Below are positions 1 to 8,193 of a stretch of 64,000 nt of DNA, in pieces (the first letter of the stretch is position 1; each line of letters starts with the position of its first letter). Source of the stretch: Scandinavium sp036495715 (GTDB taxonomy: Bacteria; Pseudomonadota; Gammaproteobacteria; Enterobacterales; Enterobacteriaceae); NCBI GenBank assembly GCA_036495715.1, contig DASXML010000060.1, positions 21,731 to 85,730 on the forward strand, in the 5' to 3' direction. The notes under the pieces are model-generated. The model did no database searches. It worked only from the letters and a program-made list of their open reading frames with translations, and was not told where the DNA came from. The position numbers were made by a program, and so were the translations under genes.

Positions 1-1985
1 ATCACATCTGCGTCCAGCGCGGCGATGGAATCCATGATGTCGTTGAACTCGCAGTAACACATGTGGGTGTGGATCTGGGTTTCATCTTTCGCCACCGCGG
101 CGTTGATGCGGAACGCTTCCACGCCCCACGCCAGGTACGCTTCCCAGTCGCTTTGACGCAGCGGCAACCCTTCGCGCAGTGCCGGTTCGTCAATCTGGAT
201 GATGCCGATACCCGCCGCTTCCAGGTCTGCCACTTCATCACGCAGCGCCAGCGCTATTTGTTTGGCGATGGTTTCACGGGTCACGTCTTCACGCGGGAAC
301 GACCAGCAAAGAATGGTCACCGGGCCGGTCAGCATCCCTTTCACCGGTTTGTCGGTCAGAGACTGCGCGTACTTCGCCCACTCCACAGTAATGGCTTCCG
401 GGCGGCTGACGTCGCCGATCACCACCGGCGGTTTCACACAGCGGGAACCGTAGCTCTGCACCCAACCATTCTGGGTGAAGACGAAACCGTCCAGGTGCTC
501 ACCGAAGTATTCCACCATGTCATTACGCTCGGCTTCGCCGTGTACCAACACGTCCAGCCCCAAACGTTCCTGCTCTACGATTGCCTGTTTGATATGTTCA
601 GCAATGCCGGTGCGGTAGTTATTCGCGTCCAACGCGCCTTTTTTAAAGTCCAGACGCAGGCCGCGAATTTCAGTGGTTTGCGGGAAGGAACCGATGGTGG
701 TTGTCGGCCAGGCAGGCAGATTAAAACGGGTGCGCTGCGCTGCGGCACGCTCGGCGTAAGGGCTGGAGCGCTGGCTGTCCTGTGCGGTGATCGCTGCCAG
801 GCGTTTTTCCACTGCCGCATTGTGAACGCGAGTTGAGTGACGACGCGCCTGGATCGGGGCGCTCCACTCGGTAATCGCCGCCGTGTCGCCACTGTTCAGT
901 GCATCACGCAGCAGCGCCAGTTCTTCACATTTTTGCAGCGCGAAGGCAAACCAGCTTTTGACTTCCGCATCAAGGCGCGTTTCTACGCTCAAGTCGATTG
1001 GGCTGTGCAGCAGGGAACAAGAAGAAGCCACCCACAGGTAACGTTTGTCGACGATGTCCTTAATTTGCGCGTATTTCTCGGTCAGATCGGCACGCCAGAC
1101 GTTACGCCCGTTCACCAGACCGGCAGACAGCAGCCAATCGGCTGGCAGGCGTTTATGCAGCTCGGCCACATCATCTTTACCGTGCACCAAATCGACATGC
1201 AGACCCTGCACCGGCAGCGCGGTGATGGTGTCGAGGTTTGGCGTGACGCCTTCGAAATAGGTCGTCAGCAGCAGTTTTGTCTGGCCTTGCAGCGCGTCAT
1301 AAGCGGACTGGAAAGCGTCAAGCCACTGGCGCGGTAGTTCAAGCACCAGAATCGGCTCGTCGATTTGTACCCATTCAACACCGCGTTTTGCCAGCTCCGC
1401 CAGCACCTGTTGGTAAACAGGCAGAATGTCTTTCAGCAGACTCAGGCGGTCAAATTGCTCGCCTTTCACTTTGCCGAGCCACAGATAGGTTACCGGGCCG
1501 AGCAGAACAGGTTTCACGTTATGGCCCAGCGCCAGCGCTTCGTCGACTTCATCCAGCAGCTGTGTCCAGGTCAGTTTGAACTGCTGGCCTTTGCTGAATT
1601 CCGGCACCATGTAGTGATAGTTGGTGTTAAACCATTTGGTCATTTCCGCTGCCGCCGCAGGTTCGCCGGTTGGTGCTCGACCGCGACCAAGGCGGAAAAG
1701 GGTGTCGATATCGACGGAACCGTCTTTATTCTGATGACGCGCCGGCACGTTACCCAGCAGCAGACTGGTGGTCAGTACATGGTCGTACCAGGCAAAATCG
1801 CCGACCGGCAGTAAATCCACGCCCGCCTCTTTCTGCTGTTGCCAGTGACGAGTTCGCAGTTCGCGACCCACTGTCAGCAGTTCTTCACGGGTGATATTCC
1901 CCGCCCAGTAGCTCTCTTGTGCTTTTTTCAGCTCGCGGCGCAGGCCAACGCGAGGGAATCCGAGGGTGTGGTTCTTGATTGTCAT
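1..1985 (-). CDS. metE: Cobalamin-independent methionine synthase MetE, C-terminus outside window
   Basis: MetE transfers the methyl group of 5-methyltetrahydropteroyl-triglutamate to homocysteine in the cytoplasm, the last step of methionine synthesis without B12. The frame reads from ATG at 1985 (MTIKNHTLGFPRVGLRRELK) to the left edge with no stop: 661 complete codons of about 753. Codon count agrees with E. coli numbering: the zinc ligands His641 (63-65) and Cys643 (57-59) lie in THMCYCEF. The other expected ligands, Glu665 and Cys726, would lie beyond the edge. A modest AGAGG-like ribosome site precedes the start. The gene is divergent from metR, with MetJ boxes and a structured leader between them. 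Identification is certain; only the end is missing. Confidence 0.97.
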   Translation of the reverse strand, partial: MTIKNHTLGFPRVGLRRELKKAQESYWAGNITREELLTVGRELRTRHWQQQKEAGVDLLPVGDFAWYDHVLTTSLLLGNVPARHQNKDGSVDIDTLFRLGRGRAPTGEPAAAAEMTKWFNTNYHYMVPEFSKGQQFKLTWTQLLDEVDEALALGHNVKPVLLGPVTYLWLGKVKGEQFDRLSLLKDILPVYQQVLAELAKRGVEWVQIDEPILVLELPRQWLDAFQSAYDALQGQTKLLLTTYFEGVTPNLDTITALPVQGLHVDLVHGKDDVAELHKRLPADWLLSAGLVNGRNVWRADLTEKYAQIKDIVDKRYLWVASSCSLLHSPIDLSVETRLDAEVKSWFAFALQKCEELALLRDALNSGDTAAITEWSAPIQARRHSTRVHNAAVEKRLAAITAQDSQRSSPYAERAAAQRTRFNLPAWPTTTIGSFPQTTEIRGLRLDFKKGALDANNYRTGIAEHIKQAIVEQERLGLDVLVHGEAERNDMVEYFGEHLDGFVFTQNGWVQSYGSRCVKPPVVIGDVSRPEAITVEWAKYAQSLTDKPVKGMLTGPVTILCWSFPREDVTRETIAKQIALALRDEVADLEAAGIGIIQIDEPALREGLPLRQSDWEAYLAWGVEAFRINAAVAKDETQIHTHMCYCEFNDIMDSIAALDADV

Positions 1986-2006
1986 ATTGTCGCCTCTTAA
2001 TGATGT

Positions 2007-2026
2007 AATCCGAAAGATTTCGGATT
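2007..2026 (-). promoter_or_regulatory. Perfect 9-bp inverted repeat in the metE leader
   Basis: AATCCGAAA, GA, TTTCGGATT form a perfect 9-bp hairpin ending about 22 nt upstream of the metE start. Its TTTCGGATT arm (2018-2026) is also one arm of the long outer stem of the repeat at 2018-2118, so the two structures exclude each other. A regulatory role is inference. Confidence 0.5.
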
Positions 2027-2118
2027 CAGGGAAGGCGGCAAGATGGCTTATCCCCGGGAGCTTACTTGAGTAAGTGACCGGGGTAAGCAAGCGCTGCCAA
2101 CGCACCATGAATTCGAAA
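2018..2118. repeat. Structured ~100-nt intergenic repeat, copy A (metE leader)
   Basis: This element shares its layout and conserved blocks (GGAAGGCGGCAAG, GCCAACGCA) with a second copy at 51281-51380. Nested stems: outer 2018-2028 with 2108-2118 (one G-U pair); inner GCTTA/TAAGC plus CCCCGG/CCGGGG (2047-2056 with 2078-2088); apical CTTAC/GTAAG (2061-2065 with 2070-2074). Stem bases differ between the copies but pairing is kept. I recognise it as a dispersed enterobacterial intergenic element but will not attach a family name. Confidence 0.75.
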
Positions 2119-2130
2119 GATAAAGGATTT

Positions 2131-2154
2131 AGCCGTCCAGATGTTTACACATCT
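2131..2154. promoter_or_regulatory. MetJ operator: three adjacent met boxes
   Basis: Three contiguous octamers, AGCCGTCC, AGATGTTT and ACACATCT, each match the met box AGACGTCT at 6 of 8 positions. MetJ with S-adenosylmethionine binds tandem met boxes co-operatively. The array sits in the metE-metR divergent region, directly against the metR -10 (TATAAT, 2154-2159), so it can repress both genes. Confidence 0.75.
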
Positions 2155-2159
2155 ATAAT
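2154..2159 (+). promoter_or_regulatory. Probable metR -10 element
   Basis: A perfect TATAAT lies 58 bp before the metR start. The hexamer 17 bp upstream (AGCCGT, inside the first met box) is a poor -35, as expected of a promoter overlapping an operator. Confidence 0.5.
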
Positions 2160-2205
2160 TGACAGGTAGTGTGTGTTTCACAAGCGCAACATTTTCATGC
2201 CGAAG

Positions 2206-2218
2206 TGAAGGACTTTCA
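2206..2218. promoter_or_regulatory. MetR-like site overlapping the metR start
   Basis: TGAA, five bases, TTCA matches the arms of the MetR half-site pair. It covers the metR ribosome-binding region (AAGGA) and the first base of the ATG. It is the only copy of this spacing I found between metE and metR. Autoregulation through it is inference. Confidence 0.4.
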
Positions 2219-3171
2219 TGATCGAGATTAAACACCTGAAAACGCTGCAAGCGTTGCGGAACAGCGGATCGCTAGCAGCAGCGGCGGCGATGCTGCACCA
2301 GACGCAATCCGCGCTTTCTCACCAGTTCAGCGATCTGGAACAGCGCCTTGGCTTCCGGCTGTTTGTGCGTAAGAGTCAGCCGCTGCGCTTTACGCCGCAG
2401 GGCGAAATCCTGTTGCAGTTGGCGAATCAGGTGCTGCCGCAGATTAGCCGTGCGTTGCAGGCCTGCAATGAGCCGCAGCAAACCACGCTGCGCATCGCCA
2501 TTGAGTGCCACAGCTGCATTCAATGGCTGACACCCGCGCTGGAGAATTTCCGCGCGGGCTGGCCGCAGGTGGAGATGGATTTCAAATCCGGCGTGACGTT
2601 CGACCCTCAGCCTGCTTTACAGCAAGGCGAGCTGGATATCGTGTTGACCTCGGACATTCTGCCGCGCAGCGGTCTGCATTATTCACCGATGTTTGATTAT
2701 GAAGTGCGTCTGGTGATGGCCCCGGAACATCCACTGGCGGCGAAAGCTCGTATTACGCCGGAAGATATCGCCACGGAATCACTGCTGATTTATCCGGTGC
2801 AACGTCAACGGCTGGATATCTGGCGTCATTTCCTGCAACCGGCAGGCGTCAGCCCGTCGCTGAAAAGTGTGGATAACACGTTGTTATTGATTCAGATGGT
2901 GGCGGCAAGAATGGGCATCGCCGCTCTGCCGCACTGGGTGGTGGAGAGTTTTGAACGCCAGGGCCTGGTGGTGACCAAAACCCTGGGCGAAGGCCTGTGG
3001 AGCCGACTGTACGCCGCTGTGCGCGATGGCGAGCAGCGTCAGCCGGTAACGGAAGCGTTTATTCGTTCAGCGCGGAATCACGCCTGCGATCATCTGCCGT
3101 TTGTGCGGAGCGCGGAGCGACCCAATGGCGATGGACCCACAGCGAAGCCACAATCACCAACGCCCCTATGA
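2218..3171 (+). CDS. metR: LysR-type activator of methionine genes MetR
   Basis: MetR uses homocysteine as co-effector and activates metE and metH among others. The 317-residue product equals E. coli length. An N-terminal winged HTH is clear (about residues 1-62, KTLQALRNSGSLAAAAAML then QSALSHQFSDLE), followed by a LysR substrate-binding domain. AAGGA six bases before ATG supports the start. Its last 113 bp (3059-3171) also encode, on the other strand, the end of yigM, so both C-terminal tails are read from the same DNA. It is divergent from metE. Confidence 0.96.
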   Translation: MIEIKHLKTLQALRNSGSLAAAAAMLHQTQSALSHQFSDLEQRLGFRLFVRKSQPLRFTPQGEILLQLANQVLPQISRALQACNEPQQTTLRIAIECHSCIQWLTPALENFRAGWPQVEMDFKSGVTFDPQPALQQGELDIVLTSDILPRSGLHYSPMFDYEVRLVMAPEHPLAAKARITPEDIATESLLIYPVQRQRLDIWRHFLQPAGVSPSLKSVDNTLLLIQMVAARMGIAALPHWVVESFERQGLVVTKTLGEGLWSRLYAAVRDGEQRQPVTEAFIRSARNHACDHLPFVRSAERPNGDGPTAKPQSPTPL

Positions 3172-3958
3172 TAAAGCTTGGCCAGTGCGGCTGCTGTTGC
3201 CAAATCGCCAGATTCACCAGCAGTCCGGCAGGCACATGCATATTATTCATGATCCCCAGCGTCCCGGCGTCTACCTGTGTGGCGCCATAGTTCCACATGA
3301 AGTAACCGAGCCCGGAAGCCACTACGCCGAGCCACACCAAAATGCCCCATTGCAGCGTGGTCGTTGGCAGTTTTTGTGGATTGCCAAGCATGAACCACGC
3401 GACCACCGCGACGATACACGCCCCCAGATAAAACCACGCGAAGGCGTTGTGCTGCGGCATTGGGTGGATTTCCATTAAGCGCTTATAGCCCACCATGCCG
3501 AGGGCAAAGCTGATATTCGACAATTGCACCAGCAGCAAGCCGGTCCAGAAGTGCGGACTGACATGGTCATAACGAATGATCGCCGCGCCAACTACCGCCA
3601 GCATCGCACTCAGCAAATAGCCCCAGCGTAATCTGCGCTTGCTCATCAGGTCGTAAATCAACGTGATATACAGCGGCGTTAGCACCGTAAACAGCAGGAA
3701 TTCGGATACGGTCAGGTACAGATAGGCGCGGAACGCGAGCAGATACATGATACCGAGCTGCATCGCGCCCACCAGCATGTACATCAGCAATACACGCGCG
3801 GATTGCGCACGCGCGCGCAGGAATGGCAGGAAGACTAACGCCGCGAGGCCCACGCGCATCAGCACGGAAAAATAGCTGTCGACGCTCCCCGCCAGGTATT
3901 CGCCAATCAGGCTAAAGGAAAACGCCCACAAAACGGTGGTGATGATCAATAACGCCAC
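3059..3958 (-). CDS. yigM: Inner-membrane EamA-family biotin transporter YigM
   Basis: YigM (also called BioP) is a high-affinity biotin transporter in E. coli. The 299-residue product is the same length as E. coli and has about ten hydrophobic segments in two EamA/DMT halves, ending in the basic tail APRSAQTADDRRRD. The start is GTG at 3958 (MALLIITTVLWAFSFSL); the ribosome site is weak (GAGAG). It converges on metR with a 113-bp coding overlap. Function is by orthology. Confidence 0.9.
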   Translation of the reverse strand: MALLIITTVLWAFSFSLIGEYLAGSVDSYFSVLMRVGLAALVFLPFLRARAQSARVLLMYMLVGAMQLGIMYLLAFRAYLYLTVSEFLLFTVLTPLYITLIYDLMSKRRLRWGYLLSAMLAVVGAAIIRYDHVSPHFWTGLLLVQLSNISFALGMVGYKRLMEIHPMPQHNAFAWFYLGACIVAVVAWFMLGNPQKLPTTTLQWGILVWLGVVASGLGYFMWNYGATQVDAGTLGIMNNMHVPAGLLVNLAIWQQQPHWPSFIIGALVIVASLWVHRHWVAPRSAQTADDRRRDSALNE

Positions 3959-4142
3959 GATGAGACTCTCTTAGGATAACAAGCGCTCATTGTAGCGGAG
4001 TGTTCAGTTGACAACTGACCAAATAAAAACCAATCATGTGCGAGGCAAGCGTTTTCCTCGCCCTAATTAGGCCATTACTGATAGTTAAACCGCTAATTTC
4101 GAGGAATACTGATCCCCTTCCCCCATCAGGAGCACTTTCAGG

Positions 4143-4952
4143 ATGGAGTCTGTGTCCGACAACAGTTTTATTCCTGCTGTACTTTGCCAACTGAACGCCT
4201 CACGCGCCCGGTTGCAAAAGGCCATTCATACTCAGCAGCTTGAAATGTGGTATCAACCTATCGTGCAGTTGGAGAGTGGGAGTGTTGTGGGGGCAGAAGC
4301 GCTGATCCGCTGGCCACAGCCGGACGGGAAACTGCTGCCGCCGGACAGTTTTATCCCCTTCGCACGCGAAACCCAGTTGCTGACCAGCATGACGAAATGG
4401 GTTATTGAACAAGTGTTTAGCGATCTCGGCTGCTGGTTACGCCAAAATCCGTATCAGTATGTCTCGATCAATATCGAACCTGACGACCTGCAATCCACCG
4501 ACCTGCTGTTGCATCTCACCGCGCTGTGTAGTGACTATGGTGTTCGACCGCAGCAAATCGTTCTGGAAATTACCGAAAGCAGCATGATCGATCCCCAGGC
4601 GATCGCCCCGATGGTCGAGTGCTATCGCAAGGCAGGCCATGCCATTTATCTGGATGATTTTGGCAGCGGTTACGCCAATCTGAACTATCTGCAGGCGCTG
4701 AAATTCGACATGCTGAAAATCGATAAAACGCTGGTTGATCCGGTCCCAGGCAAGAGCTTACTGCCACAGGTGATTGCTCTGGCCCAGTCATTGTCGCTGG
4801 AGCCACTGGCGGAAGGGGTAGAAACTCAGGCACAGGCCACATGGCTGAAATCACATGGCGTGAAGTACGCGCAGGGATGGTTATACAGTAAAGCCCTAAC
4901 GAGTAGGGCTTTTATTGAGTGGAGCGAATCACGCTGCGTTACGGCTGATTGA
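4143..4952 (+). CDS. Stand-alone EAL-domain cyclic-di-GMP phosphodiesterase
   Basis: The 269-residue protein is one EAL domain without signal peptide, membrane segment, GGDEF or sensory domain, so it is probably cytoplasmic. Residues expected for hydrolysis of c-di-GMP are present: E52-A53-L54, N110 (SINIE), E142 (LEITES), D171-D172 (DDFGSGYANL), K192 (LKIDK) and E224 (AEGVET). An active enzyme is therefore likely. AGGAG lies about ten bases before the ATG. E. coli has no gene between yigM and yigL, so this is a lineage-specific insertion. Its 3' end overlaps yigL by 14 bp and carries a terminator-like palindrome inside the reading frame. The target process (motility, biofilm) cannot be read from the sequence. 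Confidence 0.88.
   Translation: MESVSDNSFIPAVLCQLNASRARLQKAIHTQQLEMWYQPIVQLESGSVVGAEALIRWPQPDGKLLPPDSFIPFARETQLLTSMTKWVIEQVFSDLGCWLRQNPYQYVSINIEPDDLQSTDLLLHLTALCSDYGVRPQQIVLEITESSMIDPQAIAPMVECYRKAGHAIYLDDFGSGYANLNYLQALKFDMLKIDKTLVDPVPGKSLLPQVIALAQSLSLEPLAEGVETQAQATWLKSHGVKYAQGWLYSKALTSRAFIEWSESRCVTAD
4890..4916. terminator. Terminator-like hairpin inside the end of the EAL gene
   Basis: AAAGCCCTA, ACGAG, TAGGGCTTT is a perfect 9-bp stem followed on the + strand by TATTG. It lies within codons about 250-257 of the EAL gene and 23 bp past the yigL stop. It could terminate either convergent transcript, with the weaker U-tract on the yigL side. Confidence 0.5.
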
Positions 4953-5745
4953 GATACAGTCGGCGCAGATAATGCGGCACGGCGTCATCCACGTTGGTGC
5001 CAATCACTTCCAGTTCAGGATGTAAATCTTTCAGGCGCTGATGGGCGTTTTCCATGATGCAGCCTTTGCCCGCCATCGACAGCATTTCGGCGTCGTTCAT
5101 GCCGTCGCCAAACGCGATGCAATCTGGCAGGCCGTAACCCATCATTTTCGCCACGGCGTCCAGCGCGTGCCCTTTTGATACACCACCCGCCATTACTTCC
5201 AGACAGGTCAGCGTCGAGAAACTCACGTTGACACGATCGCCCCAGCGCGCGTTGATCGCCTGTTCCAGCGGCAGCAGCACTTCGTGATTCGGCGAGGTGA
5301 AGAACACTTTGCTCACGCCTTCCGCTTCCAGCAGCCCCGGTTCGTACAGCGTGTAGTTGAAAATCGCTTCTTTGAAGAAACGCATCTCTTCCGGACGGTG
5401 ACGGTTCATGAACCATTCGTCGTTGCGGTACACGTTGGTGACGATATCCGGGTTGTTATTCACCACGCCAAACAGATCCGATGCGATATAGCTGTCGAGG
5501 TTGTGGGCAAACACCAGATTGCCGTCGGTATCGTGCACGCGGGCACCGTTGGAGGTGATCATGAACGCCTTGATACCCAAGCCGTCACGGATCTGCCCAA
5601 CGTCAATATGGTGGCGGCCCGTCGCAAAAACGAAGTTCACGCCTTTTTCAGTCAGAAGGGTCAGCGTTTCTTTGGTGTAGGGGGAGAGACGATGGTCGGG
5701 ATTGAGCAACGTACCATCTAAATCAGACGCAACAACCTGGTACAT
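4939..5745 (-). CDS. yigL: HAD-superfamily phosphatase YigL
   Basis: YigL dephosphorylates sugar phosphates and pyridoxal phosphate; in E. coli it helps cells survive glucose-phosphate stress. The 268-residue protein has HAD motif I D8-x-D10-GT (SDLDGTLL), Lys191 and motif IV GDGMND (213-218), with a Cof-type cap. It follows pldB in a likely dicistronic unit (41-bp gap). In E. coli the sRNA SgrS stabilises yigL mRNA by pairing within pldB; I did not verify the pairing here. It converges on the EAL gene with a 14-bp overlap. Confidence 0.94.
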   Translation of the reverse strand: MYQVVASDLDGTLLNPDHRLSPYTKETLTLLTEKGVNFVFATGRHHIDVGQIRDGLGIKAFMITSNGARVHDTDGNLVFAHNLDSYIASDLFGVVNNNPDIVTNVYRNDEWFMNRHRPEEMRFFKEAIFNYTLYEPGLLEAEGVSKVFFTSPNHEVLLPLEQAINARWGDRVNVSFSTLTCLEVMAGGVSKGHALDAVAKMMGYGLPDCIAFGDGMNDAEMLSMAGKGCIMENAHQRLKDLHPELEVIGTNVDDAVPHYLRRLYLNQP

Positions 5746-5786
5746 AAACGAATTAAACCTCTGGTAAGAGCGGCATTAGCGCCGGA

Positions 5787-6779
5787 TTAATTATGTCGAT
5801 CAAAAAACTCGACGAGGGTGTGGAGCGCGACTGAGCGCATATCGTCCTTTTCAAAAAGGATCTCATGATAAGCACCTTGTATGACAAGCGGGCTGTCACC
5901 TTCACAAGGTTTGCCCGCGGCGGCGCGGCGTTCACAATAGCGATCGTGCATGCGGTTATCCACGACCTTTTCTTCTTCGGCCTGAATCAGCAACGTTGGC
6001 GTGTCGTCGTTCGCCGCGCCCGCCAAAATTTCTTCACCGGCAAGTACCCCTTCCCGCACCCAATGGTACGTTGGCCCGCCGACACGGAGATAAGGATTGT
6101 CGGCATAGAACCCGAGGTTACGCCGATAACGTTCACGGCTGTGGGTCAGGGCATTGAGACCGAACGGCAACGCGTGCCAGCGTCCGGTGCCCATGGCGTA
6201 GCTTTCTCTGATGCGCTGATGGCCCTCAGCGAAATCAAGAATTGGCCGCACCATCCAGTCAGGCAGACGCATGATGATACCGAACATGGGCGCGCAAAGC
6301 GCAAGCGCATCGCACTGGCCAGGATTACGCTGCACAAACAGCGTGGAGATAGCCCCGCCCATTGAGTGCCCAAGAATATAGCGTTTACGCCACGGCCCTG
6401 GCGCCACTTCCTGTTGCCAGAAGGCGGTCAGGTCATCAACGTAATCACTGAAATTCACCACGTGCCCGCGATGGCTGTCGTCGAGCATTCGCCCGGACAA
6501 CCCTTGCCCGCGGTGATCGATGATCAGTACGTCGAATCCGCTGTAGAACAGGTCATAGGCCAGCTCCGCGTATTTCACGTAGCTCTCGATACGGCCGGGA
6601 CAGACGACAATCACCCGATCGTGTTTTTTAGCACGAAAGCGAACAAAGCGTACCGGAACATTATCCACGCCTGTAAATTCTGCTTCTTCACGTTGACGCC
6701 AGAAATTATTCAGCGGTCCCATCGTGAAAGCGGCATACGCGTTTTCTCTGGTTTTCCAGTCCATTTTCTGCCGAAACAT
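5787..6779 (-). CDS. pldB: Lysophospholipase L2 (alpha/beta hydrolase)
   Basis: PldB hydrolyses lysophospholipids at the inner membrane. The 330-residue protein has an alpha/beta-hydrolase core: ASP-containing strand DVLIIDHRGQG (83-93), nucleophile elbow GHSMGG with Ser139, and a late AYHEILFE histidine. E. coli PldB is about ten residues longer at the C-terminus. It is the first gene of pldB-yigL and divergent from rhtB. Confidence 0.93.
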   Translation of the reverse strand: MFRQKMDWKTRENAYAAFTMGPLNNFWRQREEAEFTGVDNVPVRFVRFRAKKHDRVIVVCPGRIESYVKYAELAYDLFYSGFDVLIIDHRGQGLSGRMLDDSHRGHVVNFSDYVDDLTAFWQQEVAPGPWRKRYILGHSMGGAISTLFVQRNPGQCDALALCAPMFGIIMRLPDWMVRPILDFAEGHQRIRESYAMGTGRWHALPFGLNALTHSRERYRRNLGFYADNPYLRVGGPTYHWVREGVLAGEEILAGAANDDTPTLLIQAEEEKVVDNRMHDRYCERRAAAGKPCEGDSPLVIQGAYHEILFEKDDMRSVALHTLVEFFDRHN

Positions 6780-6889
6780 CGGCTATCTACCCCTGCTCAC
6801 TGCGAAAGAGAGTATTTTGAATGGCGTGACTTACAACACCTGCGCAATGAGGTATTGTGGCATAAAAATAATCAATCAGGGAGTCTCTC

Positions 6890-7510
6890 GTGACCTTTGA
6901 ATGGTGGTTCGCCTATCTGCTAACGTCCATTATCTTAAGCCTTTCCCCGGGTTCCGGGGCCATCAACACCATGACCACGGCAATCAATCACGGTTATCGT
7001 GGTGCAGCGGCGTCGATTGCCGGGCTGCAAACGGGGCTGGGTATTCATATCGTGTTGGTCGGCGTGGGACTGGGCACGCTGTTTTCCCGTTCGGTACTGG
7101 CGTTCGAGATTTTGAAATGGGCCGGTGTTGCCTATCTTATCTGGCTCGGCATTCAGCAATGGCGCGCCGCCGGTGCTATCGATCTCAATGCGGTGGCGAA
7201 AGTACAAACCCGCGGGCATCTTTTTAAGCGTGCGGTGTTTGTGAATCTGACCAACCCGAAAAGCATTGTGTTTCTGGCCGCGCTGTTTCCGCAGTTTATT
7301 GTGCCGCATCAACCGCAGGTGATGCAGTACGTGGTGCTCGGCGTGACGACCATTGTGGTGGATATCATCGTGATGATTGGCTATGCGACACTGGCAACGC
7401 GAATTGCCAGTTGGATCAAAGGCCCTCGTCAAATGAAGGCCCTGAATAAGATTTTTGGATCGCTGTTTATGCTGGTGGGCGCACTGCTTGCGTCAGCGCG
7501 CCATGCATGA
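6890..7510 (+). CDS. rhtB: Homoserine/homoserine lactone exporter RhtB
   Basis: A LysE-family inner-membrane exporter that confers resistance to homoserine and its lactone. It has 206 residues like E. coli and the family signature SPGSGAINTMTT near the N-terminus (20-31). It starts with GTG at 6890, preceded by GGGAG. Its stop codon directly abuts the convergent rhtC stop. Confidence 0.95.
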   Translation: MTFEWWFAYLLTSIILSLSPGSGAINTMTTAINHGYRGAAASIAGLQTGLGIHIVLVGVGLGTLFSRSVLAFEILKWAGVAYLIWLGIQQWRAAGAIDLNAVAKVQTRGHLFKRAVFVNLTNPKSIVFLAALFPQFIVPHQPQVMQYVVLGVTTIVVDIIVMIGYATLATRIASWIKGPRQMKALNKIFGSLFMLVGALLASARHA

Positions 7511-8131
7511 TTAGCGGGAGATAATCAGGTGAATGCCAAACCCGGCAAACAGAGTACCGGCCACGCCGTCAATCCATTTGGCCATGCGCTGATAACCACG
7601 GCGCATGGTCGGCAAAGCAAACAAGCTTGCGACAACGGTAAACCATGCGAAGGTTTCGATAATAATCAGCACAAAGATGCCCCAGCGCTCTGCGCCGCCA
7701 ATGTCATCACCGACAAACAGTGAGAACACCGAGCCGAAATAGATAATCGCTTTCGGGTTGGCAAGATTGGTCAGCAGTCCTTTGAGGAAACTTTTACCAC
7801 CCTGCGCCAGTTCGACTTCCGGCGTTTCAACGGGGGCTTCGCTCTTTTTGAGTGCGCCGCGCAGCATCTGATAACCCATCCAGCACAAATATAAACCACC
7901 GCCGACCATGATGATATTGTGCAGCCAGGCCATCTTTGCGATCAGCAGATGCAGACCGAGCAGCGCCACACCCGCCCAAACCATAACACCTGCGGTAATG
8001 CCGAGCACGCCCATCATCGCTTCTTTACGGGAGCGACTGACGGCAGTTTGCGACACGAAGAAAAAGTCCGGGCCGGGGCTCATCAGCGCAATCAAATGCA
8101 CCATTGCCACGGAAAGAAAAAGCATCAGCAT
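7511..8131 (-). CDS. rhtC: Threonine exporter RhtC
   Basis: LysE-family threonine efflux protein of the inner membrane, 206 residues, with SPGPDFFFVSQT near the N-terminus and hydrophobic helices separated by a polar central loop (about 115-130). It is a paralogue of rhtB arranged tail-to-tail with no base between the stops, as in E. coli. recQ ends 63 bp beyond its start and reads the same way. Confidence 0.95.
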   Translation of the reverse strand: MLMLFLSVAMVHLIALMSPGPDFFFVSQTAVSRSRKEAMMGVLGITAGVMVWAGVALLGLHLLIAKMAWLHNIIMVGGGLYLCWMGYQMLRGALKKSEAPVETPEVELAQGGKSFLKGLLTNLANPKAIIYFGSVFSLFVGDDIGGAERWGIFVLIIIETFAWFTVVASLFALPTMRRGYQRMAKWIDGVAGTLFAGFGIHLIISR

Positions 8132-8193
8132 AGGAAACTCGCGGGGGTATTGATTCAGTGAATAGTCATTCTGGCACTTTTTTGCCCGACTGC

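Noticed and set aside
63..1814. Chain of long + strand open frames opposite metE
   Set aside because: They are antisense to metE, have Arg/His-rich compositions of shadow frames and no family resemblance. The true gene lacks a stop only because the window cuts it.
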